Assembly: GCA_041395625.1 (NCBI GenBank)
Contig: JAWLAE010000004.1
Coordinates: 1-64,000, forward strand
Length of the DNA: 64,000 bases
Reading direction: 5' to 3'
From: CADEED01 sp041395625
Lineage (GTDB): Bacteria; Pseudomonadota; Gammaproteobacteria; Steroidobacterales; Steroidobacteraceae
In this document: positions 36,262 through 45,900 of the stretch, piece after piece
Layout: each line of letters begins with the position of its first letter
Position numbering within the stretch: position 1 is the stretch's first letter
The notes under the pieces: model-generated
Seen by the model: the letters and a program-made list of their open reading frames with translations, nothing else
Databases searched by the model: none
Told to the model about the DNA's origin: nothing
Position numbers and translations under genes: made by a program

Positions 36262-37280
36262 GCCACGGCATGACGACTGCGACAGCACCGCTCGTGCAAC
36301 GCGTGTTCCAGGCGCTGTCGGCGATGGAATTCCGTTCGGGCGAGCAGGTCGCAAGCTCGCTGCAGGTGACGCGCGCTGCAGTCTGGAAGGCGGTCGAGCA
36401 GTTGCGAGAACTGCAGGTGCCGCTGGAAGCAGTGGCGAATCGCGGCTACCGTCTGGGCCCCGGCTACGCCGCCCTCGAACCGGCGGAAATCCTGCAGAGC
36501 CTGGCGCCTGTCTGCCGGCAGCGAATCGCCACATTTGAGACAATGTGGTCGCTACCGTCGACTAACGACTATCTGCTCGGACTATCGCCGCCAGCGCCCG
36601 GCAAGCTGCATGTGGCGCTGGCGGAGTGCCAGACTGCCGGTCGAGGTCGACGCGGGCGCGCCTGGATCGCGCCCCCTGGCGGATCCATCTGCCTGTCCTT
36701 CGGCTGGACATTCGCCGAACTGCCGCCGGATATCGCCAGTTTGGCACTTGCCATGGGTGTGTGTACGCAGCGCGCGATCGCCGAGTCTGGCATAGCGGCA
36801 GTCCGCCTCAAGTGGCCGAACGACCTCGTGACTGCTGACGGCAAACTGGCCGGCATCCTGCTGGAACTGCGCGCCGAGGCGAGTGGCCCTGCTTACGTCG
36901 TCGTCGGCATGGGAATCAACGCTGTACTGCCAGCAGACGAGCTGGCGGCGATTGCCGCCACAGGTACGCGGGCGGTGGATCTGCAGTCGCTGGTGGACGG
37001 AACCACAACGATCAACCGCAATCGGTTGATTGCGGCTATCTTGCGCGAATGTGTCGCCGGTCTGTTGGCGTTCGAGGCACAGGGTTTCGCTGCTTGTCGC
37101 GGCGCGTGGCTGGAGCTGGATGCATTGCGTGGTCGGCAGGTCAATGTGCAGCGAGGTAATGAGATCGTGCGCGGACTGGCGCGTGGCATCGATAGTCACG
37201 GTCAGCTGCTGCTCGAAACGCCAGACGGTGTGATTGCCTGTTCTTCCGGCGACGTATCCGTGCGCCCAGCTGGCAACTGA
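36258..37280 (+). CDS. birA: Bifunctional biotin-protein ligase / biotin operon repressor BirA
   Basis: 340 residues from ATG 36258, overlapping the plsY stop. An N-terminal winged helix (QALSAMEFRSGEQVASSLQVTRAAVWKAVEQL, about residues 13-60) is followed by the ligase domain with GRGRRGRAWIAPPGGSICLS (biotin/ATP loop, about 130) and LKWPNDLVTADGKLAGILLE (about 188), and a C-terminal SH3-like cap. It joins biotin to the carboxylase carrier protein, and the presence of the HTH suggests it also represses biotin genes. The frame is open further upstream but that is plsY sequence. Confidence 0.96.
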   Translation: MSHGMTTATAPLVQRVFQALSAMEFRSGEQVASSLQVTRAAVWKAVEQLRELQVPLEAVANRGYRLGPGYAALEPAEILQSLAPVCRQRIATFETMWSLPSTNDYLLGLSPPAPGKLHVALAECQTAGRGRRGRAWIAPPGGSICLSFGWTFAELPPDIASLALAMGVCTQRAIAESGIAAVRLKWPNDLVTADGKLAGILLELRAEASGPAYVVVGMGINAVLPADELAAIAATGTRAVDLQSLVDGTTTINRNRLIAAILRECVAGLLAFEAQGFAACRGAWLELDALRGRQVNVQRGNEIVRGLARGIDSHGQLLLETPDGVIACSSGDVSVRPAGN

Positions 37281-37286
37281 GAATAC

Positions 37287-38060
37287 ATGGCCAAGTTGTT
37301 AGTAGACATTGGCAATACGAGGCTGAAGTTCGCGCGTAGCAGCGCAGGCCGCCAGCAGCGCATGCACGCCGTCGAACACCGCGGCTCGGAACGTCGCCTG
37401 GCTGCGGCACTGCGCGCATCGGTCGGCAAGGTCGACGAGGTCGTCGCCGTGTCGGTGGCCGGGGCTGCGATGGAGCAGCGCCTGCGGCGAGTGGTCAGTC
37501 GCGTCTTGCGCGTGCCGATCCGTTTCGTTCGCTCGACTACCGCAGCGGCGGGCATGACGATCGGCTATCGGGAGCCGTGGCGACTGGGCGCCGACCGATG
37601 GGTGGCATTGGTCGGCGCGCGATCGATCGGCAACGGACTCCGTGCCGTGTTGGTCGTCGACGTGGGCACCGCCTTGACGATCGATCTGGTCGATAGCGCG
37701 GGCCTGCATCGCGGCGGCGCGATCGTGCCGGGACCCGAGTTGATGACGCAGTCGCTACTGACCCAGACACGCGGCATCCGGGCCAGAGCCAGCGCGCCGC
37801 GGCGGCAGCGCAGTTCAGGATTATTCGCTGACAACACACGCGCCGGTATCGAGGCAGGTGCAAAACACGCTGCCGCTGCGCTCATAGACCGAGCGATGCT
37901 GGAGGCGCGGCGTCTGCTAGGTAGCCGTCCACAACTCGTTCTGACGGGCGGTGCCGCTGACCAGCTGGCGCCGCTCCTGAATTGCCCGGCAGAGCTCGTG
38001 CCGGACCTTGTCCTGCGCGGGCTCGCCCGGTTCGCCCACCCTGCTGAGCGGACCCGGTAG
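37287..38060 (+). CDS. coaX: Type III pantothenate kinase
   Basis: 257 residues. Motifs: LLVDIGNTRLKFA at the N-terminus (phosphate-binding), EPWRLGADRWVALVGA (about residue 93), LVVDVGTALTIDLVD with the second Asp, and GGAIVPGPELM. This ASKHA-fold enzyme makes 4'-phosphopantothenate at the first step of CoA synthesis and needs a monovalent cation. It starts 6 bases after birA. The birA-coaX-SPOR order is conserved in many gammaproteobacteria. Confidence 0.96.
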   Translation: MAKLLVDIGNTRLKFARSSAGRQQRMHAVEHRGSERRLAAALRASVGKVDEVVAVSVAGAAMEQRLRRVVSRVLRVPIRFVRSTTAAAGMTIGYREPWRLGADRWVALVGARSIGNGLRAVLVVDVGTALTIDLVDSAGLHRGGAIVPGPELMTQSLLTQTRGIRARASAPRRQRSSGLFADNTRAGIEAGAKHAAAALIDRAMLEARRLLGSRPQLVLTGGAADQLAPLLNCPAELVPDLVLRGLARFAHPAERTR

Positions 38061-38069
38061 AATCTACGC

Positions 38070-38708
38070 ATGACGCTGCGACTGTTGTTCTTTTCGCTGT
38101 TGATCGCCAATCTGCTGTTCTTCGCCTGGGCGAACTGGTTGCGCGCGGCCCCCGAGGATGCCGTTGGCACGCCTGCACCGAAGGCCCGACGATTGCTGCT
38201 CGCCAGTGAGACGCCTGTGGTTGCGCCACAGCGCTGTGTCACCGTGGGGCCATTCGCGACCGAAGAGAGCGCCGCGCGCGCCTCGCAGGTGCTGGTGGAC
38301 AGTGGTTATGCACCTACACAGCGGCAAGCGCCAGGGCAGGTGATCGATGGCTACTGGGTCTATCTCGAGAGTCCGGGCAATCGTGCCGCCGAACGCCGTT
38401 TGCTGGCGCGGCTCGAGCGCGGCGGTGTGCGCGACGCGTCGCCCGTCACTGATCCCGAGTTCGGCCGCCGTATTTCGCTGGGCGTATTCAGCGACGCGCA
38501 GCGAGCCAGTGCGCAGGCGCAGCGCGTCAGCGAGCAAGGCGTGGAAGCGCAAATCGTGCCACGTGAGCGAGCAGGCGAGGTGCGGTGGCTCGATATCGAA
38601 CTGCGCAGCGACTCGGCCGATCTGAAACCGGGCTCATTCCCGTCGGCAGATGGTAGTCAGCTCGAGATCAAGCCCTGTCCGAAGCCGCAAACTGCTGACG
38701 CCAGTTGA
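38070..38708 (+). CDS. Membrane-anchored SPOR-like domain protein
   Basis: 212 residues. One N-terminal membrane segment (LRLLFFSLLIANLLFFAWANWL) precedes CVTVGPFATEESAARASQVLVDSGY (about residues 55-80) and GYWVYLESPGNRAAERRLLARLERGGVRD, which has the SPOR-type beta-alpha-beta pattern, then a second similar stretch RRISLGVFSDAQRASAQAQRVSEQGVEAQ. SPOR domains bind denuded septal peptidoglycan. It follows coaX in the housekeeping transcript, as in Xanthomonas and Pseudomonas relatives. Confidence 0.82.
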   Translation: MTLRLLFFSLLIANLLFFAWANWLRAAPEDAVGTPAPKARRLLLASETPVVAPQRCVTVGPFATEESAARASQVLVDSGYAPTQRQAPGQVIDGYWVYLESPGNRAAERRLLARLERGGVRDASPVTDPEFGRRISLGVFSDAQRASAQAQRVSEQGVEAQIVPRERAGEVRWLDIELRSDSADLKPGSFPSADGSQLEIKPCPKPQTADAS

Positions 38709-38762
38709 GCAATCGGTGGCCGATTTCACACGATGCGCGTGGCGTCGCGCGCTGGGTCGCCC

Positions 38763-38768
38763 TACAAT
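38763..38768 (+). promoter_or_regulatory. Probable -10 box of the tRNA-Thr promoter
   Basis: TACAAT, one base from the sigma-70 consensus, lies 22 bases before the tRNA gene and is followed by the GC-rich discriminator TCCGCC expected of a stable-RNA promoter. The matching -35 region (17 bases upstream) is poor. Confidence 0.5.
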
Positions 38769-38790
38769 TCCGCCTTCCGATTTATCCTAG

Positions 38791-38866
<76 letters not shown>

Positions 38867-38961
38867 ATAGTTAAGTAAAATCAAACCCTTGCAGATCGCG
38901 AGCGCCGTCACGTCTCGATACAGACGATTCTGTAATCCTGCGGCTCCAGAACGTCCACCCA

Positions 38962-40254
38962 ATGATTCGGGGACTCGTGAGCCAGGCCAGGAAATCGGAA
39001 ACGACTGCTGCGGAGCCACTCAGCACCGCTGTGCCCGCTGCCATGCCGACCCGGCGCGATCTGGGCACGGAGGCGACCGCGTGGCTCGACAAGCTCACGC
39101 ACACGCTGCCACACGCCCGCCTGCAGGCTTTGGCGCTCTATGACGGGCGCGGTGAGGTGCTGGCCAGCAGCGCCGCGCATCTGGCGATCGACTGCCGCGA
39201 TGCGCTGACCGACGTGCTCGACGCATTCGTGCTGAGTACGTCCCTCGAGTCCCGCTTTGTCACCTGCGAGGGTGGTGCGGGCGCCGTGCTGCTCGCCATT
39301 CGCGACCCGGATCAGGCGCTGCGCGGCATCGCCTTGCTGGCGAGTGATTCCATCGATGCCTCGGAAGAGGACCCTGCGGTCCGATTTCTGACGCCGTCGG
39401 TGCGCAAGCTGCTGGCCACGATCGGTGTAGCGCTCGCCGAGGCGCACGTCGCGGCAGTGATCGCGCCGCCGCCCGCGGCCGCGCCAGAACGCGAAGTATC
39501 GCTCGATGAGGTCTACTCCCAGATCCGCGATCAGGAGATGGTGCTCTACGTGCAGCAGCTCGTTCGGCTGCGCACGGCGGAGGCCAGTCGACGGTTCGAA
39601 ATCCTGTTGCGCCATCGTGCCGAGGGCACTGAACATGCGCCAGGTCAGCTATTGCAGACCGCCAACGATCACGGCTTGACGTCGATGATCGACCGGCGCG
39701 TCATCGGTCAGTTGGTCACGTGGCTGCATCGCAATCCGGTAGTGTGGAAGCGTGACGCCCCAACGTTCTCTGTGAACCTGTCCGCTACCGCTTTGTGCGA
39801 AGCGCATTTTCTGAGCTTCGTCGAAACCTGCATCAAGAAGGCCAATCTGCCGCCCGCCTTGATCGGCTTCGAAGTCGATGAGAGCGTCTGCCGCTCGCAT
39901 CCCGAGGAGGTGGCCAAAGCCTGCGAGATTTTCGTGCGCGTGGGCGCACCAGTGACGCTGGATAATCTGACCATGTCGGGCATCGATCTGCCGATCATGC
40001 AGTCGTCCGCGGTCCGGCTGGTGAAAATCGATCCTGCGCTCACCTCGAGCGCACTCGATGACAGATTATCGCAGGCGAAGACCGTGGGTCTCGTTCAGAC
40101 CGTGAAAGTAATGGGTCTGCAAACCGCTGCCAAGCGGGTCGACAGCGGTGATCTGCACACCTGGCTCGCTGCGCTCGGCGTCGACTTCATTCAAAGTTTC
40201 AAGACCGCGCCGCTCAAACCACTGCAGGAGTTGTTACCAGGCGGCGGCGTCTAA
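38962..40254 (+). CDS. Degenerate EAL-domain protein with N-terminal sensor-like region
   Basis: 430 residues. An N-terminal alpha/beta region (about 28-170, LQALALYDGRGEVLASSAAH and GAGAVLLAIRDPDQ), perhaps GAF- or roadblock-like, precedes an EAL fold from about 185 (IRDQEMVLYVQQLVRLRT, FEILLRHR, PTFSVNLSATAL, FEVDESVC). The catalytic EAL motif is ILL, the metal-binding DDFGTG is replaced by LDNLTMSG and the late Glu motif is missing, so phosphodiesterase activity is unlikely; a c-di-GMP binder like FimX or an adaptor is more likely. Its end overlaps the PilZ gene by 4 bases. Confidence 0.82.
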   Translation: MIRGLVSQARKSETTAAEPLSTAVPAAMPTRRDLGTEATAWLDKLTHTLPHARLQALALYDGRGEVLASSAAHLAIDCRDALTDVLDAFVLSTSLESRFVTCEGGAGAVLLAIRDPDQALRGIALLASDSIDASEEDPAVRFLTPSVRKLLATIGVALAEAHVAAVIAPPPAAAPEREVSLDEVYSQIRDQEMVLYVQQLVRLRTAEASRRFEILLRHRAEGTEHAPGQLLQTANDHGLTSMIDRRVIGQLVTWLHRNPVVWKRDAPTFSVNLSATALCEAHFLSFVETCIKKANLPPALIGFEVDESVCRSHPEEVAKACEIFVRVGAPVTLDNLTMSGIDLPIMQSSAVRLVKIDPALTSSALDDRLSQAKTVGLVQTVKVMGLQTAAKRVDSGDLHTWLAALGVDFIQSFKTAPLKPLQELLPGGGV

Positions 40255-40559
40255 CGAGCGGCAAACGCATCCATCATCAAACCGGTGCCGCCGCGCGAGA
40301 CATGCGCGACGACCGCCGTACGTCGATGCAATTTGGTCACTGTACCCAGGTTGATAGCGAACGCCAGTTCGACCTGTTGCCCCTTGCGCAATCCCAGGTT
40401 CGTCGTTTCGACGAACACGCCTGTGGCCGACAGATTGATGGCCTTGCAAAGCCGCTTCTGTCCATGCGGTGTCGTGATGTAGACGGTGGTGCGTGCGCGA
40501 TGACGCGTATGCAAGCGTCGTTCGGCGGCACTGGGTCCCGGCATTTTAGTTGTCTTCAT
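40251..40559 (-). CDS. PilZ-domain c-di-GMP receptor
   Basis: 102 residues. The c-di-GMP motif is RRLHTRHRARTTV (Arg-rich start) and NLSATGVFVET (Asp/Asn-x-Ser-x-x-Gly), separated by the usual strand TTPHGQKRL; the rest completes a beta-barrel ending GGTGLMMDAF. The second motif begins with Asn rather than Asp, a tolerated variant. GAGGGATAGC stands upstream of the ATG. It converges with the degenerate EAL gene and is near type IV pilus genes, so a role in pilus or surface control is plausible. Confidence 0.85.
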   Translation of the reverse strand: MKTTKMPGPSAAERRLHTRHRARTTVYITTPHGQKRLCKAINLSATGVFVETTNLGLRKGQQVELAFAINLGTVTKLHRRTAVVAHVSRGGTGLMMDAFAAR

Positions 40560-40619
40560 GGACTGCTATCCCTCGCGGCCATTATGCCTAGGCGACTGCA
40601 GCCGTGCGTGCAACTCAAC

Positions 40620-41627
40620 TTAACGCGTTGTCCTCAGCCGGATCGCGACGGGACAATGGTCGGAGAGATTGCGCCGCGCCGCATCGAGCGCGGCATAGGT
40701 AACGCGTTCGAATGATCCAGGCACCTGTCTTTGGGCGAGCATATTGCCGAGAATGATGTAGTCGATATAGCCGCCGAACGCCTGTTGTGGTGAACAATTG
40801 ACAAATCGTTCGCCGTCGGCGGTGTTCTGGAGATCGGCGCCGGGCGGATCGGCGTCATCGATGGCTGCCCACAGCCCAGGCGTTGCACCTGGATCGGTAG
40901 CGAGCGCCGGCGGCTCGCGTTGCAGATCGCGATTGAAATCTCCCAGCACGGCGAATGCTTGGTTGGCGGCTGCACGTGCATCGATCCATGCTTCGAGCGG
41001 CGCGAGCTGCTGCCGCAGTGTGCTGCACGCGCGGTCCGCCCTGTCGAGCGGCTTGCGGGCACAACCCGATTTGAGGTGCACGGAGAGCAGATGTATCGCA
41101 CGGGGCGTGTCCGGATAGAGTGTCAGCCAGGCACCGCGCCGCACGCTGTCGCGCAGCGACAGATCCCGGACGTCGTCATTGCAGCGATACGGCAGGCCGC
41201 GGCGGATCGCAAAGCCATTGTTCTGCACGGCATTGCGCGCGGTGAAACAGAACTCATGGTCGCGGAATACGAGGCGTGCAGCAGCCACGCCATCTACTTC
41301 CTGGACGGCAATCACATCCGCATCGAGCTGTTGCGCATAGCGGGCCAGAGCATTGAAGTCTGCGCGGCTGCGGTCGAGATCCCGGGCGACATCGCAGGGG
41401 ATGTAGCGGCCTCGCCGCCGTTCCGCGGCATCCTGGGGCACGCACGTCTGTGCCAAGCTGCGAAATGCCTCGGGCGCTATCAACCACTCCAGATTCCAGG
41501 TGGCGATCTTGAGTCCGGCCGGTACACCTGTCTCGGCGGCGCGCGCCGGCTCTGGTGGTCGGCCGCTACAGGCTGCGGTGAGCGCGATGAGCAGCCATGC
41601 GCTGCGATGGGCGAGGTGGCGAGTCAT
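40620..41627 (-). CDS. EEP-family lipoprotein nuclease/phosphatase
   Basis: 335 residues from ATG 41627, chosen because it begins a lipoprotein signal: RHLAHRSAWLLIALTAAC with lipobox LTAAC. Catalytic strings IATWNLEWL, AVQEVDG, LSVHLKSGC, VLGDFNRDLQ and LSDHCPVAIRL are intact. The same strings, including NNGFAIRRGLPYRC, occur in the C-terminal half of the fusion at 25470, so these are close paralogues: one free and lipid-anchored, one fused to a phosphatase. Divergent from the isomerase-like gene at 41713. Likely in the outer or inner membrane, facing the periplasm. Confidence 0.88.
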   Translation of the reverse strand: MTRHLAHRSAWLLIALTAACSGRPPEPARAAETGVPAGLKIATWNLEWLIAPEAFRSLAQTCVPQDAAERRRGRYIPCDVARDLDRSRADFNALARYAQQLDADVIAVQEVDGVAAARLVFRDHEFCFTARNAVQNNGFAIRRGLPYRCNDDVRDLSLRDSVRRGAWLTLYPDTPRAIHLLSVHLKSGCARKPLDRADRACSTLRQQLAPLEAWIDARAAANQAFAVLGDFNRDLQREPPALATDPGATPGLWAAIDDADPPGADLQNTADGERFVNCSPQQAFGGYIDYIILGNMLAQRQVPGSFERVTYAALDAARRNLSDHCPVAIRLRTTR

Positions 41628-41712
41628 CCTGCGAGTGTGGCCGCCCAACGGTTGCGCTGGCAAATCCCATAACGGGGCAAGTAGTGCACAATTGCCGCAA
41701 GGAGCAACGATT

Positions 41713-42462
41713 ATGAGTAAAGACGTACAGGCGTGGCGCCGCAAGTTCGGCGTGCTGGGTCCCTCGACGAACACGATCGTGCAGCCGGACTTCGAGGCGC
41801 TGGGTGTGCCCGGTGTCACCAGTCATTACAGCCGCATTTTTACGCCCAATTCCAAGGCGATCAGCAACGAGACGTTTCTCGCCGGCACGACCAAGATCGC
41901 CGAGGGAGTGATTGACGCCGTGCGCAGCGTCATGACCTGCGAGCCGGACTATCTCGTGATGGGCATGTCGGCGGTGACATTCTACGGCGGCGTCGCGGGT
42001 GCCGATGAGTTCCAGCGCAAGATCGAGACCGAGGCCGGCATCAAGATTTCAATCGGTGCTCATTCGTGTACGGCGGCGCTCAAGGCCTATGGCAACATCA
42101 AGCGCATCGCCTTCCTGTCGCCTTACTACCCCGTCGCCAACGCCGAGGTGAAGCGCTATTTCGAAGAGAGTGGCTTCACAGTCGTGCGCGACGTGCCGCT
42201 GCAATGCCCGTCCTGGATCGCGATTGCGCAGCAGCCCGAATCGCGCTTGCGCGAGGTCCTCAATCAATTGAATGGCCCCGATGTCGACGCCATTTTGCAG
42301 GTGGGGACGAATCTCTCGATGATCCGGCTCGCGGCGGAAGCCGAGAGCTGGTTCGGCAAGCCCGTGATCGCGATCAACACGGCAACCTGGTGGCACGCGC
42401 TGCGTGCCAATCAGATCACCGACAAAGTGTACGGCTACGGTCGCTTGCTGGAAGAATTTTGA
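41713..42462 (+). CDS. Arylmalonate decarboxylase / maleate isomerase-like protein (Asp/Glu racemase fold)
   Basis: 249 residues from ATG 41713, with AAGGAG 8 bases upstream. It aligns by eye with arylmalonate decarboxylase: VMGMSAVTFYGG for MGTSLSFYRG, IKISIGAHSCTAALKAYG for the TMSTAV strand, PYYPVANAEVKRYFEESG, and GYGRLLEEF at the end. The catalytic cysteine region (SCGGLLTL in the decarboxylase) reads QVGTNLSMI, with Gly for Cys, and the first position is Gly/Met/Ser rather than Cys. A Cys remains at residue 119. The reaction is therefore unclear. No partner gene is adjacent in the same direction. Confidence 0.72.
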   Translation: MSKDVQAWRRKFGVLGPSTNTIVQPDFEALGVPGVTSHYSRIFTPNSKAISNETFLAGTTKIAEGVIDAVRSVMTCEPDYLVMGMSAVTFYGGVAGADEFQRKIETEAGIKISIGAHSCTAALKAYGNIKRIAFLSPYYPVANAEVKRYFEESGFTVVRDVPLQCPSWIAIAQQPESRLREVLNQLNGPDVDAILQVGTNLSMIRLAAEAESWFGKPVIAINTATWWHALRANQITDKVYGYGRLLEEF

Positions 42463-42475
42463 GTGTCGTTGAACG

Positions 42476-42916
42476 CTAACGATTCCAGCAGGTGACGTCG
42501 GCCGTCGCTGCCGCGGTACCGGTGACCGTGCGATTGCCGAGGTTGTCGATGCCGAACGTTGCACAGTCGGGATCATCGGTTGCCTGTGCGCCTTGCGGGG
42601 TAGCGTCGAGCCGATAGTTGCCGCCACCAATGTTTGCTCGGGTAATGACGTAGTTGTCGCCCACGGTCAGCGGGTAGATGGCGGCGCCCAGCGGATCTGT
42701 CGAACAGATGGCATTGAAATAGTCATTGGTGCGCGTGAAGCAGCGTTCGAGTCGATTCACCTCGTTCTGCAGCGCCACCTTGGCCTCAGTGCGATTGGTG
42801 CGCACCATGTATGCCCGATAGCTCGGCACGGCGATCGCCGCCAGAATGCCGATGATCGTCACGACCACCAGCAATTCCATCAGCGTGATGCCGAGTTGTT
42901 TGCGACGCGTTTTCAT
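42476..42916 (-). CDS. pilE: Type IV pilin-like protein PilE
   Basis: 146 residues. The class III signal MKTRRKQLG is followed by ITLMELLVVVTIIGILAAIAVPSYRAYMVRTNRTEAK, i.e. prepilin peptidase site Gly/Ile with Glu at +5 and the hydrophobic N-terminal helix. Two Cys pairs (CFTRTNDYFNAIC, CATFG...TC) fit minor-pilin disulphides. It is the last gene of the downstream pilin cluster, 15 bases after pilY1, as in many gammaproteobacterial fimU-pilV-pilW-pilX-pilY1-pilE loci. An Ile rather than the usual Phe at +1 is less common. Confidence 0.9.
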   Translation of the reverse strand: MKTRRKQLGITLMELLVVVTIIGILAAIAVPSYRAYMVRTNRTEAKVALQNEVNRLERCFTRTNDYFNAICSTDPLGAAIYPLTVGDNYVITRANIGGGNYRLDATPQGAQATDDPDCATFGIDNLGNRTVTGTAAATADVTCWNR

Positions 42917-42931
42917 GTCGAATGCTCCTGA

Positions 42932-45900
42932 CTACCGCAGTTGACGCCACGATTGGCGGCCATAGACGCCTGGGCCTGGCCAGGCGGGGATCGCATTGAT
43001 GTTGCCGAAGCTGTCCGGTGCGATGATCACATCGCGATCGCGCGTCGGATCGCCGACCACGATGCCCTGCGCCACGATGCCCTCGCCAACCTGCAGGCCA
43101 CTGACTGCCACATCGCTGCCGACGGCGCTCGGTCCGCCGTTGGGTGGCACCTTGTCTTCGGCATCGAAGTCCCCGTCGTTATTGAGATCGAAGGGCGACG
43201 TATCGATTCGACCGCCTGAGAACATGTCGATGTTCATGATCCAGCTCGAGCCACCATAGGTGCAGGGGTCCGGATCCGGAATGAGCGTCGTGAAGTTTAC
43301 GCGTTTGTTGCGCAAGAACGGGTTGCTCGGGACCATTTCGCCCTGGAAACCCGCGGCCGGCGACAACAAGTCGATGTACCAGCCACGTTCGGTCGTCAGT
43401 GGGTTCTGGCTGGTGACCCGAGCCTTGACGGTCTTCGAACTGCCGGTTTCGGAATCGCTGACCGTCACCGCTCCTTCGAACGTGATCGTTTGCTGCAGCA
43501 GCGCGCCGCGATTCGCGATGATGTCGGTCCCGGCAGCGCCGGTGTTCTGATCGAGCAGGCCGTAGAATGTGTGCAGCTGCAAGTTCGCCGGAATGCGATC
43601 GCGCGCCTCGAGGAACTTGCCAGTACCAAACAGCACCATCAGACCGTCGCCGCCGGGGCCGCGGCCCACGACTGGGCGGCCAGTGATAGGCTGGCGATTG
43701 CCGAAGGCATCACGTGCGATATACAGCGGCGTCTTGATCGCGCCGCCACCGTAAGCGGCGACCCAGCCGGCTGGATTGGCGCTCGTGAGGTCGAACTTCC
43801 AGAGATTGCCGAACAGATCGCCGGCATAGGCGTAGTCGGCAACGGCATCCTGATTGGCGTCGACGACACCTACGGTCGATAGGCCGTTTGGCCGGCCGAC
43901 GCCGAAGGGGTCCTGTGCCACGCCAACGCCCGTGTCTATCTTGCGCAGCAGCTGGCCGTCCGAGAGCCTGACGATATAGAGCACCGCATTGCCGGTCGCG
44001 CTGACCGTGCCATCGGAGGCGGTGTTGTTATAGCCATTGCCGAAGATCGCTACCCAGTCACCATTCGCCATGCGTGCGATGGACGGACGGCTATAGGTGT
44101 AGCCCAGGTCGGCGTCGTCCGCGTCGGTGAATTCCCACAGGAACTTGCTCGCCACGGCGCCTTCGGAAGCCGCAGTCGGGTCCGTGACATCGAGGGCGAA
44201 CACTGACTGACCACCCGCATTCAGACCTGAAACCAGATAGGTCCCCCAGCTGCCGAGGTAGGCGTCGGATACAGTCGCCGCGCCGTCGACAAAATACTCA
44301 TGCGAGTAGTTGGGATCGGTGAGTTTGTGCAGGTTCTTGAAGACGGCTCCGGGAATGAATGCCCAGCGCTCGGCGCCCGTTTCGGCGTCGAAGGCGTGCA
44401 GCATACCGTCGTTGGCGCCGGCATACAGTGCAGTCGGCCGCGTATTCTTGGCTGCTCGGAATGCCAGGTAGGAGGCAGCTTCCGGGATCACGGTGCCGAA
44501 GCGTCCCTCGGGCTTGCCGACATAGACCGGCGCCGACGAAACGAAGTCACCCAGTACGTTGTCTGGATTGCGATTGCGAAACGGCCCGCCATTGCGACGT
44601 TCCCGGCTACGGTCGCCGCGCAGGAAGTTCAGCCGCTCCTGCGCCAGGCCGTCGGCGAGTGGTTGTAGATCGCTCTCCCGCACGGCGCCTATCGTGCCCC
44701 ACTGGAAGGCCTGGGCATTGCCCGCCGCATCGACAGTCACGATCTTGCGCGCGGCCGGCGCCGGCACTTGCTCGGAGGCAATCCAGGCCTCTGCCGCGCC
44801 GATCGTGCCGTCTGCCAAGAAGGGATAGGCCTTGATGTCGCCGTTCCAGTCGGAAGGATTGAACACAGATTGATAGACTTTCGAGTCACCACCGATCGAT
44901 GCCGTATTGACCGACGCGGCACTGGCAGACGCAACCTTCGATTGAATCGAGTCGAAAGCTGTCGCAAGCTGGTCCTTGAGTGTCAGGGCGTTGGTCACCA
45001 GGAAGTAGTTGTCAGGTACGCCGTTGCCATCGGCGTCGAACTCAATGCCTTGCGGCACGTTGTCAGCGGTAGCCGTATCTTCCTCGAAGCCGCCCCATTT
45101 GGCCGCATACCACAGCGGATCGCGCAGTAGTGAGGCAGCGCCGTTGGCACCTGGCGTGAAGGTTCTGGTATTCGTGAACGGCAGCGCTACACCGTCGTTC
45201 CACACGCCGCCTGGCGGCGTGTCGAGAAAGTAGTCTGGATCCGCAGCGGCTCCCGTGTCGACGTCACGCACTTCCAGATAGGTGCCGTCCGCCGTCGTAC
45301 CGGAGATCACGTAGCCCATGTGCTGGATGATGCCGCCGGCTGCGTATTCGGACGTCAGCGTGACATCCACGGTATTGTCGGGATTGACGACGTAGTCGTA
45401 ACGCACGATCGCGTCCATGTCATGGTCCGCGCCTTGCTCGACGTCCTCGAAGTTGACGCGGAAGCTGCCGCTCGTCGGCGTGATCGTGTCGACATAGAAA
45501 TCGACAATGGTGTTGGTGGGCTGGAACGCGCCCTGCGCCGGGTTGATGCCATAGCCGCCGCCCACGGACTTGGCGAAAGGCACCAGGGTTATTTTCCTGC
45601 CATTCACCGGAATCTCGATACGGGGCAGAGGCGACGCCAGCGCGACGGCGAAGGTTTGCAGATTCTGTTTGCCGGGTGCAGTAGTGTTCAGGTCAGTCTT
45701 GAGGCCATAGAAAGCCGCGGCCGCCGAGTAGTAGCCGCCCTGTTTGGTTGGGTCTTCTGGCGCAAGACCGCGGATGTTACTGAAACCGGCGACGTTCTTG
45801 ACGGTCGGCGCGCCGTCGGCAGTGCCATTGGACTCGCCAATGAAGAACGAGTTGCCGATCGTCGTGCCGGTGGCTTGCTCGCCCGCCCAGATCTCGTCCG

